This document shows positions 11,428 to 22,870 of a stretch of 64,000 nucleotides of DNA, piece after piece. The DNA lies in contig OW799237.1 of the NCBI GenBank assembly GCA_941918925.1, forward strand, positions 15,915,201-15,979,200. The letters are read 5' to 3'. The notes under the pieces were generated by a model, which made no database searches, had not been told where the DNA came from, and saw only the letters and a list, made by a program, of their open reading frames with translations. Origin of the DNA: Phyto melanocephala (Eukaryota; Arthropoda; Insecta; Diptera; Rhinophoridae). Position numbers and translations under genes: made by a program. Positions within the stretch are counted from its first letter, which is position 1. The number at the start of each line of letters is the position of its first letter.

Positions 11428-11949
11428 AATCGTTTTCCTAGTCCAGAGCAAGCGCCGGTTGTGGCGCGGGATTCAACGATTGAAGGTATACTGATCGGTA
11501 GAAACGAAATCACTGAGGAGCGAAGGGGGTCGAAAAGGAACCCGTGATAGTAGTGGTCTGCTTCGATATTCCCCCTACATGTGTATGTACAGGTCCCCAC
11601 AATATTCATCAATTTGGACAAGTTAAAGTGCTTTACTAATAGTATACTTATAAAATACAAATTGTGCTAAATTATTCAAGAAACTTTTAGTCTGATTTTG
11701 CAATTTCAGCACCTAAGAATAATTTGTCCCAGTTTTTCTGGATTAGCGTTAAGTAGCCAACACGAAAAATATACTCTTTATTTCTACTTCACATCATTTC
11801 ATTTACGACAAAAATAAATACCTCTGAATTAGCTTAGAGCATCGCTAGGTAATAAGCAAATGTCAAATGACTACAATTTTTAACAACCACATGTAAAGCA
11901 GTTGCTAGTATTAGATTTTTTTTCTTTAGTATTCTATAATGGACAGATA

Positions 11950-12252
11950 AAATAGGGGACGTGATTGGGCCTTAGAATTAGGAAGATGGCGACGAAATTG
12001 CAGCGACTGTTAACGGCATTTGTAACACGTATATGATATCGCAGTTCTTGTAGCCTTAATTTGACGTTATTGATCTAAGCGACATGTGGTTTCAACAAGA
12101 CGTCGCCATTTGCTACACCACTTAAAAAACCATACATTTATTGCGGCAACGTTTTATAAAAAAAAATTATCTTAAGAAATTCTGATGTCAAATTGCCACA
12201 AAAATTAGGCGAGTTAACGCTGTGTGCTTCTTTTCTTGACGGTTATGGTAAA
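11950..12252 (+). pseudogene. mariner transposase relic
   Basis: A single frame with several stops reads GDVIGP, then EDGDEIAATVNGICNTYMIS, then FDVIDLSDMWFQQDVAICYT. The motif D-M-W-F-Q-Q-D-x-A is the second catalytic aspartate region of mariner (DD34D) transposases. A frame change near 12160 leads to SDVKLPQKLGELTLCASFLD, which aligns with the usual D-V-N-W-P-P-R-S-C-D-L-T-P-x-D-F-F-L-W. The N-terminal helix-turn-helix half and the terminal repeats were not found. Strongly decayed. Confidence 0.75.
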
Positions 12253-13438
12253 TTTCAGTTTTTAGGCAATACATCAGAAACAATCTTTGTACACAAATCT
12301 GAGATATTGTCAAACATGAAATATGGTCACATGTCTTTGAAAATTTCATGAAAAAAGAATCGGACTGTCATGAAAATCATGGAAGCCATTTTACCAATAT
12401 TTTATACTTAATCGGAACATGTCTTCTTTATAATCTAAAAAACAATGCAATATTTCAGCATCTTGATTAAGTAAGCGAAATATGGCAACATGTAGCTTGT
12501 TCACATTCTATCTTTAAACAAAATATTTTAGAATTTATATATAGATTGACAAAGAAGGGTAAAGAAATTCAACTAAAAAAAAATTCATCACTTTTGAATA
12601 TTTCAATTGAGTTCTTAAATAAGGGAAAATAAAGCAAAATTTTATTTTAAAAAAATTTATGCAGTTTTAAAAAACTTTCTGAGAAAGAAACAAATCTAAA
12701 TATTCCTTTAAAAAAAATTAAAAAAAAAATTATAAGATATTTTCAATAGCAGAATAATTTTACAAAACTTGTCTTGCATAAGAAATTTGATAAAACCTTT
12801 TTTTATAGAAATATATTGGGAAACACTGCCTTATTATTATATTATTACTGGTTCTCAATTTCTATGAATATTTTTCCATTTTTCTGTACATCTGGAAACA
12901 GTTGTCATGCTTAAAACATTTTTTTATACAAAGATAGAAAAAACAAAAATCGATCTTTTAAAATTGAAACCATATATTTTTATTTCTGCATTGTATAATT
13001 CAATTGCTAACAAATGTCAAAATTGTATTATATTTTTTTACAAATTAATGGCTTTATAAAGAAATTTGCTTTTGTGTATGATATCAAGAAAAAAATGAAA
13101 TGGGAAAGTAATAGCTTCAAAATGGAATTATATGTGTTCAAGGCAACTGAAAATGGTATTGCGAATAAGAAAAAAGAAAGAGGACACAAATGAAAGTGAA
13201 GTTTTATTTAAGGATTTTTATTCAAGAAATATGTAAACTTATTCTAATTAAAAGAAAAAATATACATATTAAAAGATTTCTTTAGTCAGCCATTATTTGA
13301 AAAAAAATTATAATTTTTCAACAAAATAAATTTGTTAAATATTATAATTTCTAAAATTGAATGTTTAAAAAAAATTAAAAAAAAAATTATTTTAGTAAGC
13401 AATTTGTAATCAAATATTCATCATATAAGAAAAGGCGG

Positions 13439-13527
13439 TTTTCGAATAATTCGAAAAAACTCAATTTTAAAAAACCGGTTTTCTATTTTTCACACAAAAA
13501 ACCGGTTTGAATAACCGGTTTTTTTTA
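13439..13527. repeat. AACCGGTT palindrome cluster, left
   Basis: Three AACCGGTT palindromes within about 60 bp, near 13475, 13503 and 13517, beside TTCGAATAATTCGAAAA. A second pair lies 1.8 kb away near 15300-15375 with the same TCGAATAATTC-like neighbour in inverse order. The motif equals the Grainyhead consensus known from Drosophila, but the flanking similarity also fits the ends of a repeat. Confidence 0.6.
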
Positions 13528-13711
13528 AATGTTTTTATTAATATAAAAATTAAAAATAAGACATAAATTTTGAAACTGGGTAATATATTAACGTTCTAAT
13601 TTTAATAGTTAAAACAGCTTAATAAGAAGTTTATAATTAAAATATCAATATAAAATCAAATTTTATAAGCTTTTGTAAATTTGTATGAACAAGCCATTAT
13701 AACTTTAACGT

Positions 13712-14640
13712 CAAGAAGTAAGAGTGCTATAGGCGGTCGTGTCAAATTTTGTAACACCCTATACCACCAACTAAATATATAAAATGACCTCATCGCAGCA
13801 TAGCCTAAGTTCTAGATTTAATGCTATACGCCATTTTGATATATTATTTCAGATGCCATCTTTGATTTTAAGTTTTTACAGAATTTACTTGTCTACTTGT
13901 TAGGCACTTTCAATTGATAGCCATATTAAATGAATTAAGAAACACAAATTATCCGCCATTTTGCTTCGGTCGCCATCTTAGATTTTACACTTTTTCATAT
14001 ATTCTTTCATGTATTTTATTGGTCAAGCACTTGTTTTGATACTAATATTAACCTTTAAGAGGCATGAAGGAAATATATTTCTTAATGCTAGATTTGACCT
14101 TTTATTTAAATTTATTTGTTATTGTATTATATTCTGCAGTCAAATTCCTTTTATTTTGCATCAACTGGCTCGGTTGTCTGGAAACCAAAAAAAAAACGAT
14201 TTTTTATTTTAGGAAAAGTTCAAATAGTAAGTTTTAAACCGATTTGTTAGTTTTTCTCATAAATAATTATTGATACAATGGTTTATATTTTTGGATCTTT
14301 AACAATTATTTAGAAGTTTGAAAAATTTAAAACAAATATGAATATTTTCAAATTATTTTTGCTTACAACTTTACCAATAAGATTCCAATTCCAATTCCAA
14401 AATTTTTCAAGAATGGACCTAGAGGCGTATCATATCTATAAATAACAACAAACGTTTCAATAAATTATTCTAGGGCTAAAATTTTTGAGGACAAATATGA
14501 AAAAAAGAGGCATTAAGAAACCATTGTGCTGGATTTAAACAGCAATTGATTCGCGAATATTTCCAAAAGATTGAAAGGTCCTGCAGGTCTGCGCAACATG
14601 TGTGAGCTTCTAAAAATTAACTTTAGTGAACAGATAGTCA
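13712..14640 (-). mobile_element. Older-family Helentron copy, decayed
   Basis: Minus orientation. The 3' end is at 13712 (CAAGAAGTAAGAGTGCTATA, with hairpin remnant GGCGGTCGTGTC). The internal block AAACCGATTTGTTAGTTTTT lies near 14238, as in the copy at 4728-4954. The 5' part near 14541-14635 keeps CAATTGATTCGCGAATATTT, AAAAGATTGAAAGGTC and GAGCTTCTAAAAATTAACTT, matching the body of the copy at 54421-55193. No GTCY tract or 5' hairpin remains. Repeats reading CGCCATTTTG and GCCATCTT..GATTTTA occur at 13830-13990. Confidence 0.55.
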
Positions 14641-17149
14641 TTGTTTAATCGACTTTCTTTTAAGAAAATATATACTAAAATATATATCTAAAGAGAGTTT
14701 AAAAAAATTTAATACAAAAACTGTTTATATTGGAATAGCCGCAATACTACTAGTTCAATTACTACAACAGCCAGCACTAGTAAAAAAGGGGTTAGATAAA
14801 TTAAAAAAAGAGGGGCACAAAAAAGACCAAACCCATAACAAGCATACAGGTATGCCCAATTGGCATGTTTTGCGCTCTATGTGCAAACGGGGTTAGAGAT
14901 TTTATAGAAAACGACCAATGCTAATGAGTACCATTACTTGATGTATTTAATTCAAGAGCATCACTTGCACATTGATTGATAATTTCTGTGACGGAACATT
15001 GATTCTGGTATTCGAGTTGTAATACAGGTTTTTTAATTAAGATTTTCTTTTATTATAATCTTTAGCACCTAATCGGGTTCAAGTATACTACTTAGTAGCA
15101 GTACTAGTACATGACTACAACCAATGGTATTAGTGATTTTCCAAGTACACTCAATGCTTAATTATTCATTAAGATAGTATTAAAAAGTTGAGAACTAGAA
15201 CTGGTAATTCTTATACTAGTATAATACAAGTTGGACACTGATTTCAATTCCTGTAGGGTATGGGCACGGACATATGTATATATTTAAGCGAGATATAAAA
15301 ACCGGTTTCTCAAATAATTCTAAACCAGACAAATTAAAAAAAAAAATAGATTTTTCAAATTATTCGGAAACCGGTTTTGATAGCTTTAAATATATTTCAG
15401 TAGGACATTTTATTTCTTAAAATTATCATTTCAGATTAATACAAATCCATTAATTCTATAATAAAATTAATTAAAATTCTTTTTTACTTGCTTATACATT
15501 AAAACTTTTCAATTTCCCTTTGCCTCATAAATTACGTTAAAAAACATGTGTATACTACTTGGCAAACAAATTAAACATACAAAAATTTGTATTTATATAA
15601 AATATAAAAAAATATATCTAAATATAAATCCCTTCTTTAAACGCGAGTTAAATATACTCCTTAAGTATGAAGAGGAAAAAAATCTGGCAGCAGTATTAAA
15701 AACGCCCTTTGTTTGTTTCATGTCATCTAATATGCTTTTTATTTCTTGTTGTATAGATTATTTTATTCTTCAGATTTTTTTATTTCTTATAATATAATAA
15801 GGTTGACAATTTCCTTGAAACCCTTTTTTAAGAGACGTATTTTTTGTTTGTTCTTGTAAATATAATAGATTTTTAAGTATGTTAGAAGAGCATGTTGACG
15901 ACTTAAAGTGTGTTATAATGCGACATAATATTATTTTAGCTGCGGTTTTTTAGGCGTTTATACCTGTGTTTTGCTTATTTATCTTAAGGGGCGTTTCTTA
16001 GGGAAACTAGTTGGTTTTAAAGGCGTGAGTATTATGTGACATTACTTTTTTTATTTTATACTAATTTTTTTTTTTTTTTTCAAAACTATAACATACAAAA
16101 AATTTCTTTATTGTTTGTGTGTAAAAGAAAAGGATTTTTTTTATAATAAAAGCAAAAACGCAATAATAAAAATTTCCAGATATTTAAGAAACAGGGTTTT
16201 GGTGAATCAATTTTTTTTAATATAATTAATTAATTAATTAATTATATTAAGATTTTTAGAAATAAACAAATAATTTAACATAAAAAACTTTATCTTTTAG
16301 AGGAATTGAAATAATCCAGAAAACTTGTAATTGTCTCTAATGGCAAAAAAAACAAAATTCTAAATATGCAGAGTGTTTCAGAATGAGCTATATGATTTTA
16401 TATGCTTTTAGTTATTTATTTATATAAATGTTATTGTTATTTATACTATTGCAAATTTTTTCATTACGTGTCACTCAATGATAATTTATGCTATACACAT
16501 ACGTGCTCTATTTAACGTATATTATGTAAAAAATTGGCTTAACCATTCTGCCGTATACAGAAATTCATCGAAGTTTGTTGAAAATTATAAAATTACTATA
16601 AGTTGGTTAAAGTTCCCCAACTGAATCAAGTACTAAATCAAAATTTTTTTTTATAAAAATGTTATCTTCTTTTATTGTGTATTTGCAGAGCTTCCATTGT
16701 CCGCCAGAGATTAAACTATCAAACGGTAAACAGATCTGGCAACAGGAATTTAAAAAAGCTTTGAAATTTTCTTTTTGCATAATATTAATCTAAGCTAATT
16801 TTATATGTATGTTTAATAAAAAAATTAATTTTTTTTTCAAATTCTAGTATTTCAAAAACAATTCTGGGTGGAGGGCATTTCTCCAACTGCCAACATTACA
16901 GCTTATGGAAAGGATCAAATTTGTTTAATTTTAATACCGTAAACCAATCCCTTATTCCACGCAAGTTAGGACTTTATAGATAACACTGGAAAACCGCATG
17001 CCTTTTACATGAGATTTACATGAATCTGAATAGTTTTTCAAAAATATATGCCGTTTTCATGTAGCAGCTCTAGTTTTGGAGTTATTAAGTGACAGGATTT
17101 TTTATTGAAAATGCACATAGCTTAAGTTTAAAAAAATTGTTATATATAT
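14641..17149. other. Gene-free AT-rich stretch with AACCGGTT pair
   Basis: No gene seen. It holds AACCGGTT palindromes near 15302 and 15369 and a short (AATT)n palindromic tract at about 16225-16250. A weak intron-acceptor-like TTTTATTGTGTATTTGCAG lies near 16670-16688, but nothing after it supports an exon. Confidence 0.5.
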
Positions 17150-18089
17150 TTATTCTGAATAAAATTTCCTTTTTTGGATTTTCTAGAGTGAGATGTTATA
17201 TGAGTACTATTTTGAATGCTCCAACAATAATCAGCCATCATATGTATGTTTATTCCAGTGCCCCAGATACCTCTCCTCCATAGTGAAAGCGAATATCCTG
17301 GTGAAAGTGCTCTCCTTGTTCCTCGCTTAGGTCACCGAAATTTTCAGGAAAATAGTTTATATGGCTGTGAAGGTAGTTAAGCTTAATACTCATGTTGCTT
17401 TCAAGCCGCTGGAAGTGTATCAGCAACTGTTCAGCGTGCTGAAAGTAGCCGTCACATATTCCATTGCCCTTAAAATTCCTCACTACCCAAACAAACTCTT
17501 TCCATGTACATTTCTCTGATACCTTTTTAGAAATTCCAAGGTCCCTGATCCAGTCATTTAGATCATTATGATTTAGTGGTCGGGGAATACCGTAGCAATC
17601 AAAATTACTGTCACTAACACCGTCATCGTTTTCGGTTTGCCCGCTGCACTGGTCTGAATTTTGCGAAGATGTACATAGATACTGTGGTGTTCATGTGTCA
17701 CTGACACTCAAGACTGGTCTTATGACAGATTTTAAGTTTGGATATATCCACTAAGAGCAATTTTTATGGTTTATTTCCATGATTTTTGTTACACAAAAAT
17801 AACAGTCGTCATGATGATTGGATGGTTCACGTTAAATCATAGGAGCTTTGTACTTAAAAGTGGGTATTTTTTTGTTTGCCCAAAGTCACAAAGATCCAAT
17901 CCATGTTTTACATACCAAACTTGGTATCCAAGGTTTAGCGTTTAATGGCAACGGAAGCCCAAAGTAGTCCAAATATGCCTTTTTCACAAAGTCCGACATA
18001 TTTAAACGAAATTTTTGGAATATATATTCTCCACAAATAACACAAAAATAATAAGGATTATTTAAACACGTCGTTCTTGAGGAAGACAT
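17150..18089 (-). pseudogene. Broken copy of a repetitive arthropod protein family
   Basis: The N-terminus starts with ATG at 18089 and reads MSSSRTTCLNNPYYFCVICG, with a C-x-x-C pair, followed by FVKKAYLDYFG and PLVCKTW-like residues. After frame changes, REPSNHHDDCYFCVTKI and YPNLKSVIRPV appear at about 17830-17710. The C-terminal part (17690-17150) contains LNDWIRDLGISKK, WKEFVWVVRNFKGN, NMSIKLNYLHSHINYFPENF and GDLSEEQGEHFHQDI, then in other frames MEERYLGHWNKH and MMADYCWSIQ. This order matches, as I recall it, a family of roughly 550-600 residues repeated in many arthropod genomes with no assigned function. Here most of the central region is deleted and there are at least four frame changes or stops. 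Two conserved C-x-x-C pairs suggest zinc binding. Whether the family is itself a transposon gene is unknown. Confidence 0.75.
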
Positions 18090-18500
18090 ACTGAAATTTA
18101 TAAAGGAAGTAGTTAAGTTACACCGCTATTGGTATAAACTATCGACTATTTATGTAAATTTAAGACGGTACCTGTATCTCACTATCTAGAGCTACTACAA
18201 AAAATCGGAGGGTAGATTTTAAATCAACGCATCCATATTAGTAAGCAACAGTAGAAAAACTTACCTAAAAAATCGTATCTTAACTGCCTTACTTAAAAAG
18301 TCTAAAGCATTGGCAGTGACAAAATCAGATAAGAAAAAAAAATATCCATAAGAAATAGTGTTTTTTGATTCAGATAGATTTTTTGTGAATAAAATATAGT
18401 ACTTCAGCTCATAAGGATAAACCATCATTTGGTTTTGCTTTAGGCTGAAACAGAACCTTAATTAAAATAGCCATATAAAGAAAGAAGTATAAAAAGAAAA

Positions 18501-18926
18501 TAATTGTGACGCGTCGTGACGAAAGGGACCTTATGTCAGAGTAAAATTTTCAGAATAGGTCAAAACGTGAATTAAAGTCTAAATTTCATGTTTACGGTTT
18601 TTGATACCTAACGCTACCTACATTTCTCGTCGTGTATCTACATCACATTATCGATCATTTTATTTTGTTTAAGGGGTGTGTTTACACTTTCGAACTTTGT
18701 CTTTGTCTATAGCATGTTTTCATATAAAAATAAAATGTATAACCTTAATTATCTCGAAACTACCTTTTCTGAAATAAAAACTTCAAAATGCTGTAACTTC
18801 GTAAATTTTTAAGATTTTTGCATGATTTTGATGCTATTTTGTTTAGAATTTTATCTTTTATCCACTGGTATCAAATCTTGACCCCTGGCAAGATAAAATC
18901 CATTTCGTCATGTCGCGTCACAATTA
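18501..18926. mobile_element. 426-bp MITE with 28-bp terminal inverted repeats
   Basis: The left arm begins TAATTGTGACGCG and continues TCGTGACGAAAGGGA. The inverted right arm begins TAATTGTGACGCG and continues ACATGACGAAATGGA. About 25 of 28 positions agree. The flanks are A/T and a TA duplication is possible (AAAATA / TATAAA). The interior has no coding pattern. The arms contain GACGCGTC-like CpG sites in an AT-rich background. Confidence 0.8.
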
Positions 18927-20218
18927 TAAACATTTCTCTATTTATAGAAATATTTAAAATACAATAACAAGGCATGTGCACTCAATTCTATACTAAGTGA
19001 AATTGTTAGGTAAGATTTCATAATTGACGAAGAGTGTTCATAATTCGTCAAAACTGGTAATAAAACTCTTACTTGTTACTTATTGTGTTTAATTCATTAG
19101 TTTTTTTTTTAAATTCCATCCTTTAAACCTCTTGTTAACTTATAACCAGTTAGATGTAGTTTTTTTTTGCACTATTTTGTAGTGGTTGTTGTTATTTTAG
19201 TTGTTCATCTTCAGCTTCTTTCTATTGCCAACTTATTTATAATGTTGGCGGCATCTTTTCATTTATAACAAGTGATGTGTTACTGCCAACTAGGACTTTT
19301 AATAATATTTGTTATATTCTGCTCTACAAGAATACAAAAACAACAAGCAGAAAATAAGGCGAAAATAAAATAAAATAAACAGCCTCTGCTGTATAATTTA
19401 ACCATAAACTTCCTACTCTTCTATCTATTTTTATACAAATGGAGAACACACAATTGCATAAGTATGAGTTAGTATGTAGTACTTAATATACACCTTAAGA
19501 GTAAATGTTGGTAAAATGTTTTATATTCTTAGTTATTTTCTGAAATGCAAGTTGTTAAAATTAAGCTCATTACTGTTTGTAATTAAAATTTATTTGATTC
19601 AAATCGCAACGTGTTTTGTAGCAGCGTATTTCTACCAGCATTCTTTTTACGAGTGTAAAGAAACGCAAGGCATTACAACTAACACTAGATACACAACTAC
19701 ACTCACTATGTTCTCAATATATGTTTGCATTTTTATAATTAATGGCTTTTAAAATATTTTGTAACGGCAACCTACAGTTGAGCGTATTTCAATTTTTTCC
19801 GATTTATTGCCTATTGCTATATATACATCATAAAAATAAAACTTTGACTCCATTTTCATAGTTTTATACTAAATTGCATATTAGCAAGCAATGAATTATC
19901 TGATAAGTACAATTATCGCCAAACACACAAATAAGAAAAACTGGTTGCATTATTTTTATAAAAAATGATTAGATAGATGGCCACTTGAAAATCTTTCTAA
20001 GTGATAGGAAGAGAAGAGAAGAGCTTAAGAGTCCATAAAGTTATAGTTTAAATAATCAAAAATTATTGGAGGTTTTTTTTATTTGTCAGGTACTAAGTAA
20101 GCAAAAGACTGCTGTATAGGGCCTAACCGAATATTTAAAATCCTTCACTTATAACAAAATTCCTTAAAATCTTAAACACAATTTACTGAAGTTAACCATT
20201 AAAGTATAATTAACAATA
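18927..20218. other. Gene-free stretch
   Basis: AT-rich with homopolymer runs. No coding pattern, RNA gene or repeat boundary recognised. Confidence 0.5.
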
Positions 20219-20290
20219 ATTGTTCAAACAAACAATAAGTAGAAAAACAGAACATTTTCCAAACAAACAATTAGTAGAAAAACAGAAAAT
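20219..20290. repeat. Two-unit tandem repeat, about 40 bp
   Basis: CAAACAAACAATAAGTAG followed by AAAAACAGAA appears at about 20225, and CAAACAAACAATTAGTAG with AAAAACAGAA at about 20263. This is a recent local duplication with one substitution in the anchor. Confidence 0.75.
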
Positions 20291-20866
20291 AAAGATACAT
20301 TTTTTAGCAAGGGTGTCCCAAAGTGGGCGATAAATATTAATCATATAAAAAAGTACACTTTGTATGGATTATTTTATTATTTCCATATAGAGGAAAATTT
20401 TAGGGAAAATGGTGAAAGCAGTTTTGAAGCAACGTACGCGTTATTTTGCTGAAATTTTGATTGAATATCTTGCAAAACAGTCATCGATAAATCATGGAAT
20501 TTTGGTAAAAATTATTAATTCTTTTGGTTCAATGACAATTTTTTTATTTTATCAGCATGTGGTTTAAACTCCACATAAAGCTAATAATTCTAATAATTTT
20601 TTTTATCATGGACCGAAACACATCGAACTGTTTGTATAGCAATTTTGGGTTTCTATTACAATTATTATTATTTCTCCTAGGATCCGCGCTTAAACATTAT
20701 AGTACAAAAAAAAATTCAAATGAACATATAATGTTTATTTACTGGCAAAAGCTAATACACATTTTATGTCAAAATTATCAAATATTTTTCCAAAATTATT
20801 TTTAATTTTAGTATGACATATGTAGATTGGCCCATAAAAAAAATAAACATTGATTTTTTTTCTTTA

Positions 20867-21091
20867 TTATTCATCGTTTATTGATTTCAATGAGCCACTT
20901 TCCTTATCTTTATCACTGTGGTTATCGTATTTATAATTATCAGTAGACTCACTACCTTCGTCAAGCTCTGCAACTATATTTTCTTTCGTATATTCGAACC
21001 GAAATCATTATTTTCACCACTTGTCATTAGAATCATTTTTGACAGTTTTTGTTGGTCGATCGTCATCGGAAGTAAAATTGAATTTGTTCAT
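20867..21091 (-). pseudogene. Possible acidic coding remnant
   Basis: On the minus strand an ATG at 21091 opens MNKFNFTSDDDRPTKTVKND. After one or two frame changes the strand reads ENIVAELDEGSESTDNYKYD and KDKESGSLKSINDE before a TAA at 20867-20869. The acidic, serine-rich composition resembles the disordered N-terminus of piggyBac-type transposases, but there is no catalytic motif. It could be chance. Confidence 0.2.
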
Positions 21092-21852
21092 ATAATACTC
21101 CTTCTTCTCTTTATGAAACAATGTTAAAGTATAGAAGGGCGAACATTTTAAAGAAAAACTGTGGAATTCTCTTTTGTTTTTTTATTCCAGTTCACACAGA
21201 CGAACATGTTAATGGTAGCATTCCATTATGGTTTTTATTATTTGTGACAAACATAAAAACGATGCTCTTTTTCCCACTTGTCATATGTCAACAAACTGCA
21301 TGTAAACTATGAAAAATCTTCACCCGTCTAAACTCGGACAATCCGGTTCCTAAAATTTTTGCTGGTAAAAAGTTCTAAAATGTTTTGTTAAAAATTAAAT
21401 TCTTTCTTAAATTGAATTGGTAAAAGTAAAAGATCCCACCAAAAAAATACTACATTTTAAAAGCGGTGCAGTCTTTATTTTCTTGGCGTTTTGCGTCCAT
21501 AGAAATTGTTAAATTGGTTGTATACAAAAGCACAATAGAGTATGTATGCTTTTTCAGCAGTACGTACGGGAAAGGCATTTAAAACCTCTTCCTAGTTAGG
21601 AAGAAACTAGCGCCTAATAAATGTAGAATATAGACAAACGAAGTGTGACAACGAGTATAAAAATCATGACTTTTGGAAGCACTCTTGGAAGCAGGTAAGC
21701 ACTAACTAAGCTATTAATGAAGCGCAATTTTGTAATGAAGTTTTTTTATGGAATAATAAATTTGTTTTTCACAAAATAATTTATTTCTTGAAATACTTTT
21801 TAAATGCTCCGTGCCAGACGTTTGAATTATATGTATATAATTTCCCTTAGCT

Positions 21853-22222
21853 CTATGTGGAGCGTAGGGCCATTACGAAAGTACGGTAATCATTCCTGTT
21901 TTTAGATAGTTGTTTTAGTTCGTTCCATGATGTATTCATTTGACAGATTTCGTTATTTGTGTTTCGTCGTCATGTTGTTTTTGGTCTTCCTTGGATTCTG
22001 GTTCCTTGAGGGTTCCACCATAGGGCAGATCTGCATGTTTCCTTGACATCCTTTCTTAATGAATGACCAATCCAACTCCACTTTCTCCATTGAATTTTTA
22101 TATCGATTGGGATTTCGTTTGTATATTCGTAGAGTTGTTGGTTAGAGATCACTCTGGGCCACCATATTCGGAGAATATTTCTTAGACAGCGGTTAGAAAA
22201 TGTTTGTAGCTTCTTAAGACGT
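21853..22222 (-). pseudogene. Non-LTR retrotransposon reverse-transcriptase C-terminal tail
   Basis: On the minus strand the frame reads LKKLQTFSNRCLRNILRIWW, then QWRKWSWIGHSLRKD, then ALWWNPQGTRIQGRPKTT. A stop follows where W/R is usual, then RRNTNNEICQMN and FVMALRST before the stop at 21853-21855. The pattern R-x-W-x-W-I-G-H-x-L-R-K ... W-N-P-Q-G-x-R-x-x-G-R-P is the hallmark C-terminal end of a widespread insect non-LTR reverse transcriptase group. It is a 5'-truncated copy with one internal stop and has kept its frame well, so it may be fairly young. No A-tail is obvious after it; the sequence ends in AATTATATACAT. Confidence 0.85.
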
Positions 22223-22870
22223 TTGAATTAGAAATAATTAAATAATTTAAAATTCATTTAAATGCATTTTTAAATTTCAACTTTGAACAACGTATAAATA
22301 ACACACCCGGGTGGAATTCGGAAATTTACATATATAATGGTCTTTGGGCGTACAAAGAAAAAATGTGACTTAAGTTGATTGATTTTTTTTAGAATTTCAT
22401 CAATTAATGCACGGGTGATTGTAAGCTTACCGACAGATATTTGAATCCCCCAATAACACACACTTAAATTAATTCCAGCCATTTTAAAACACACCATTAA
22501 TGTCCCTTGTGATAACTGAATGGCTAAAAGTAACCTTAATATTATCTAGTTTATGCAAAATGAATTTTGTTCTCATCTAACTATATCAAGCACTAATGAT
22601 AGTCACTGCTTGTTCGGTCTCAATTTAAAGAAAGTATGACCCAATAATAACATCATCAAACGAGCAACACTCAATGGTCCCCAATTTTTTCAATTAACAA
22701 ACCCATCAAGGTGAAGATTTGGTTATATTCAGCCGCCAATCCTCATCCCGATTTTGATGTTCAATAACCCCATCAAACCATTTAAATATGCCGAGCATTG
22801 TAATAAGGTTTATGTTCTTATGCAGATCTTAAAAGAGTATACGCTGTACTTCTTCTTGAAATTTACAATT
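22223..22870. other. Spacer between repeats
   Basis: AT-rich, no gene seen. The open frames here have no recognisable domain. Confidence 0.45.

Noticed and set aside
16665..16735. Possible mini-exon between TTTGCAG and GGTAAAC
   Set aside because: Only about 40 bp, no partner exon, and no conservation evidence available.
20409..20571. 54-codon frame starting MVKAVLKQRTRYFAEILIEYL
   Set aside because: The start looks protein-like but the second half is AT-driven, and no family is recognised.
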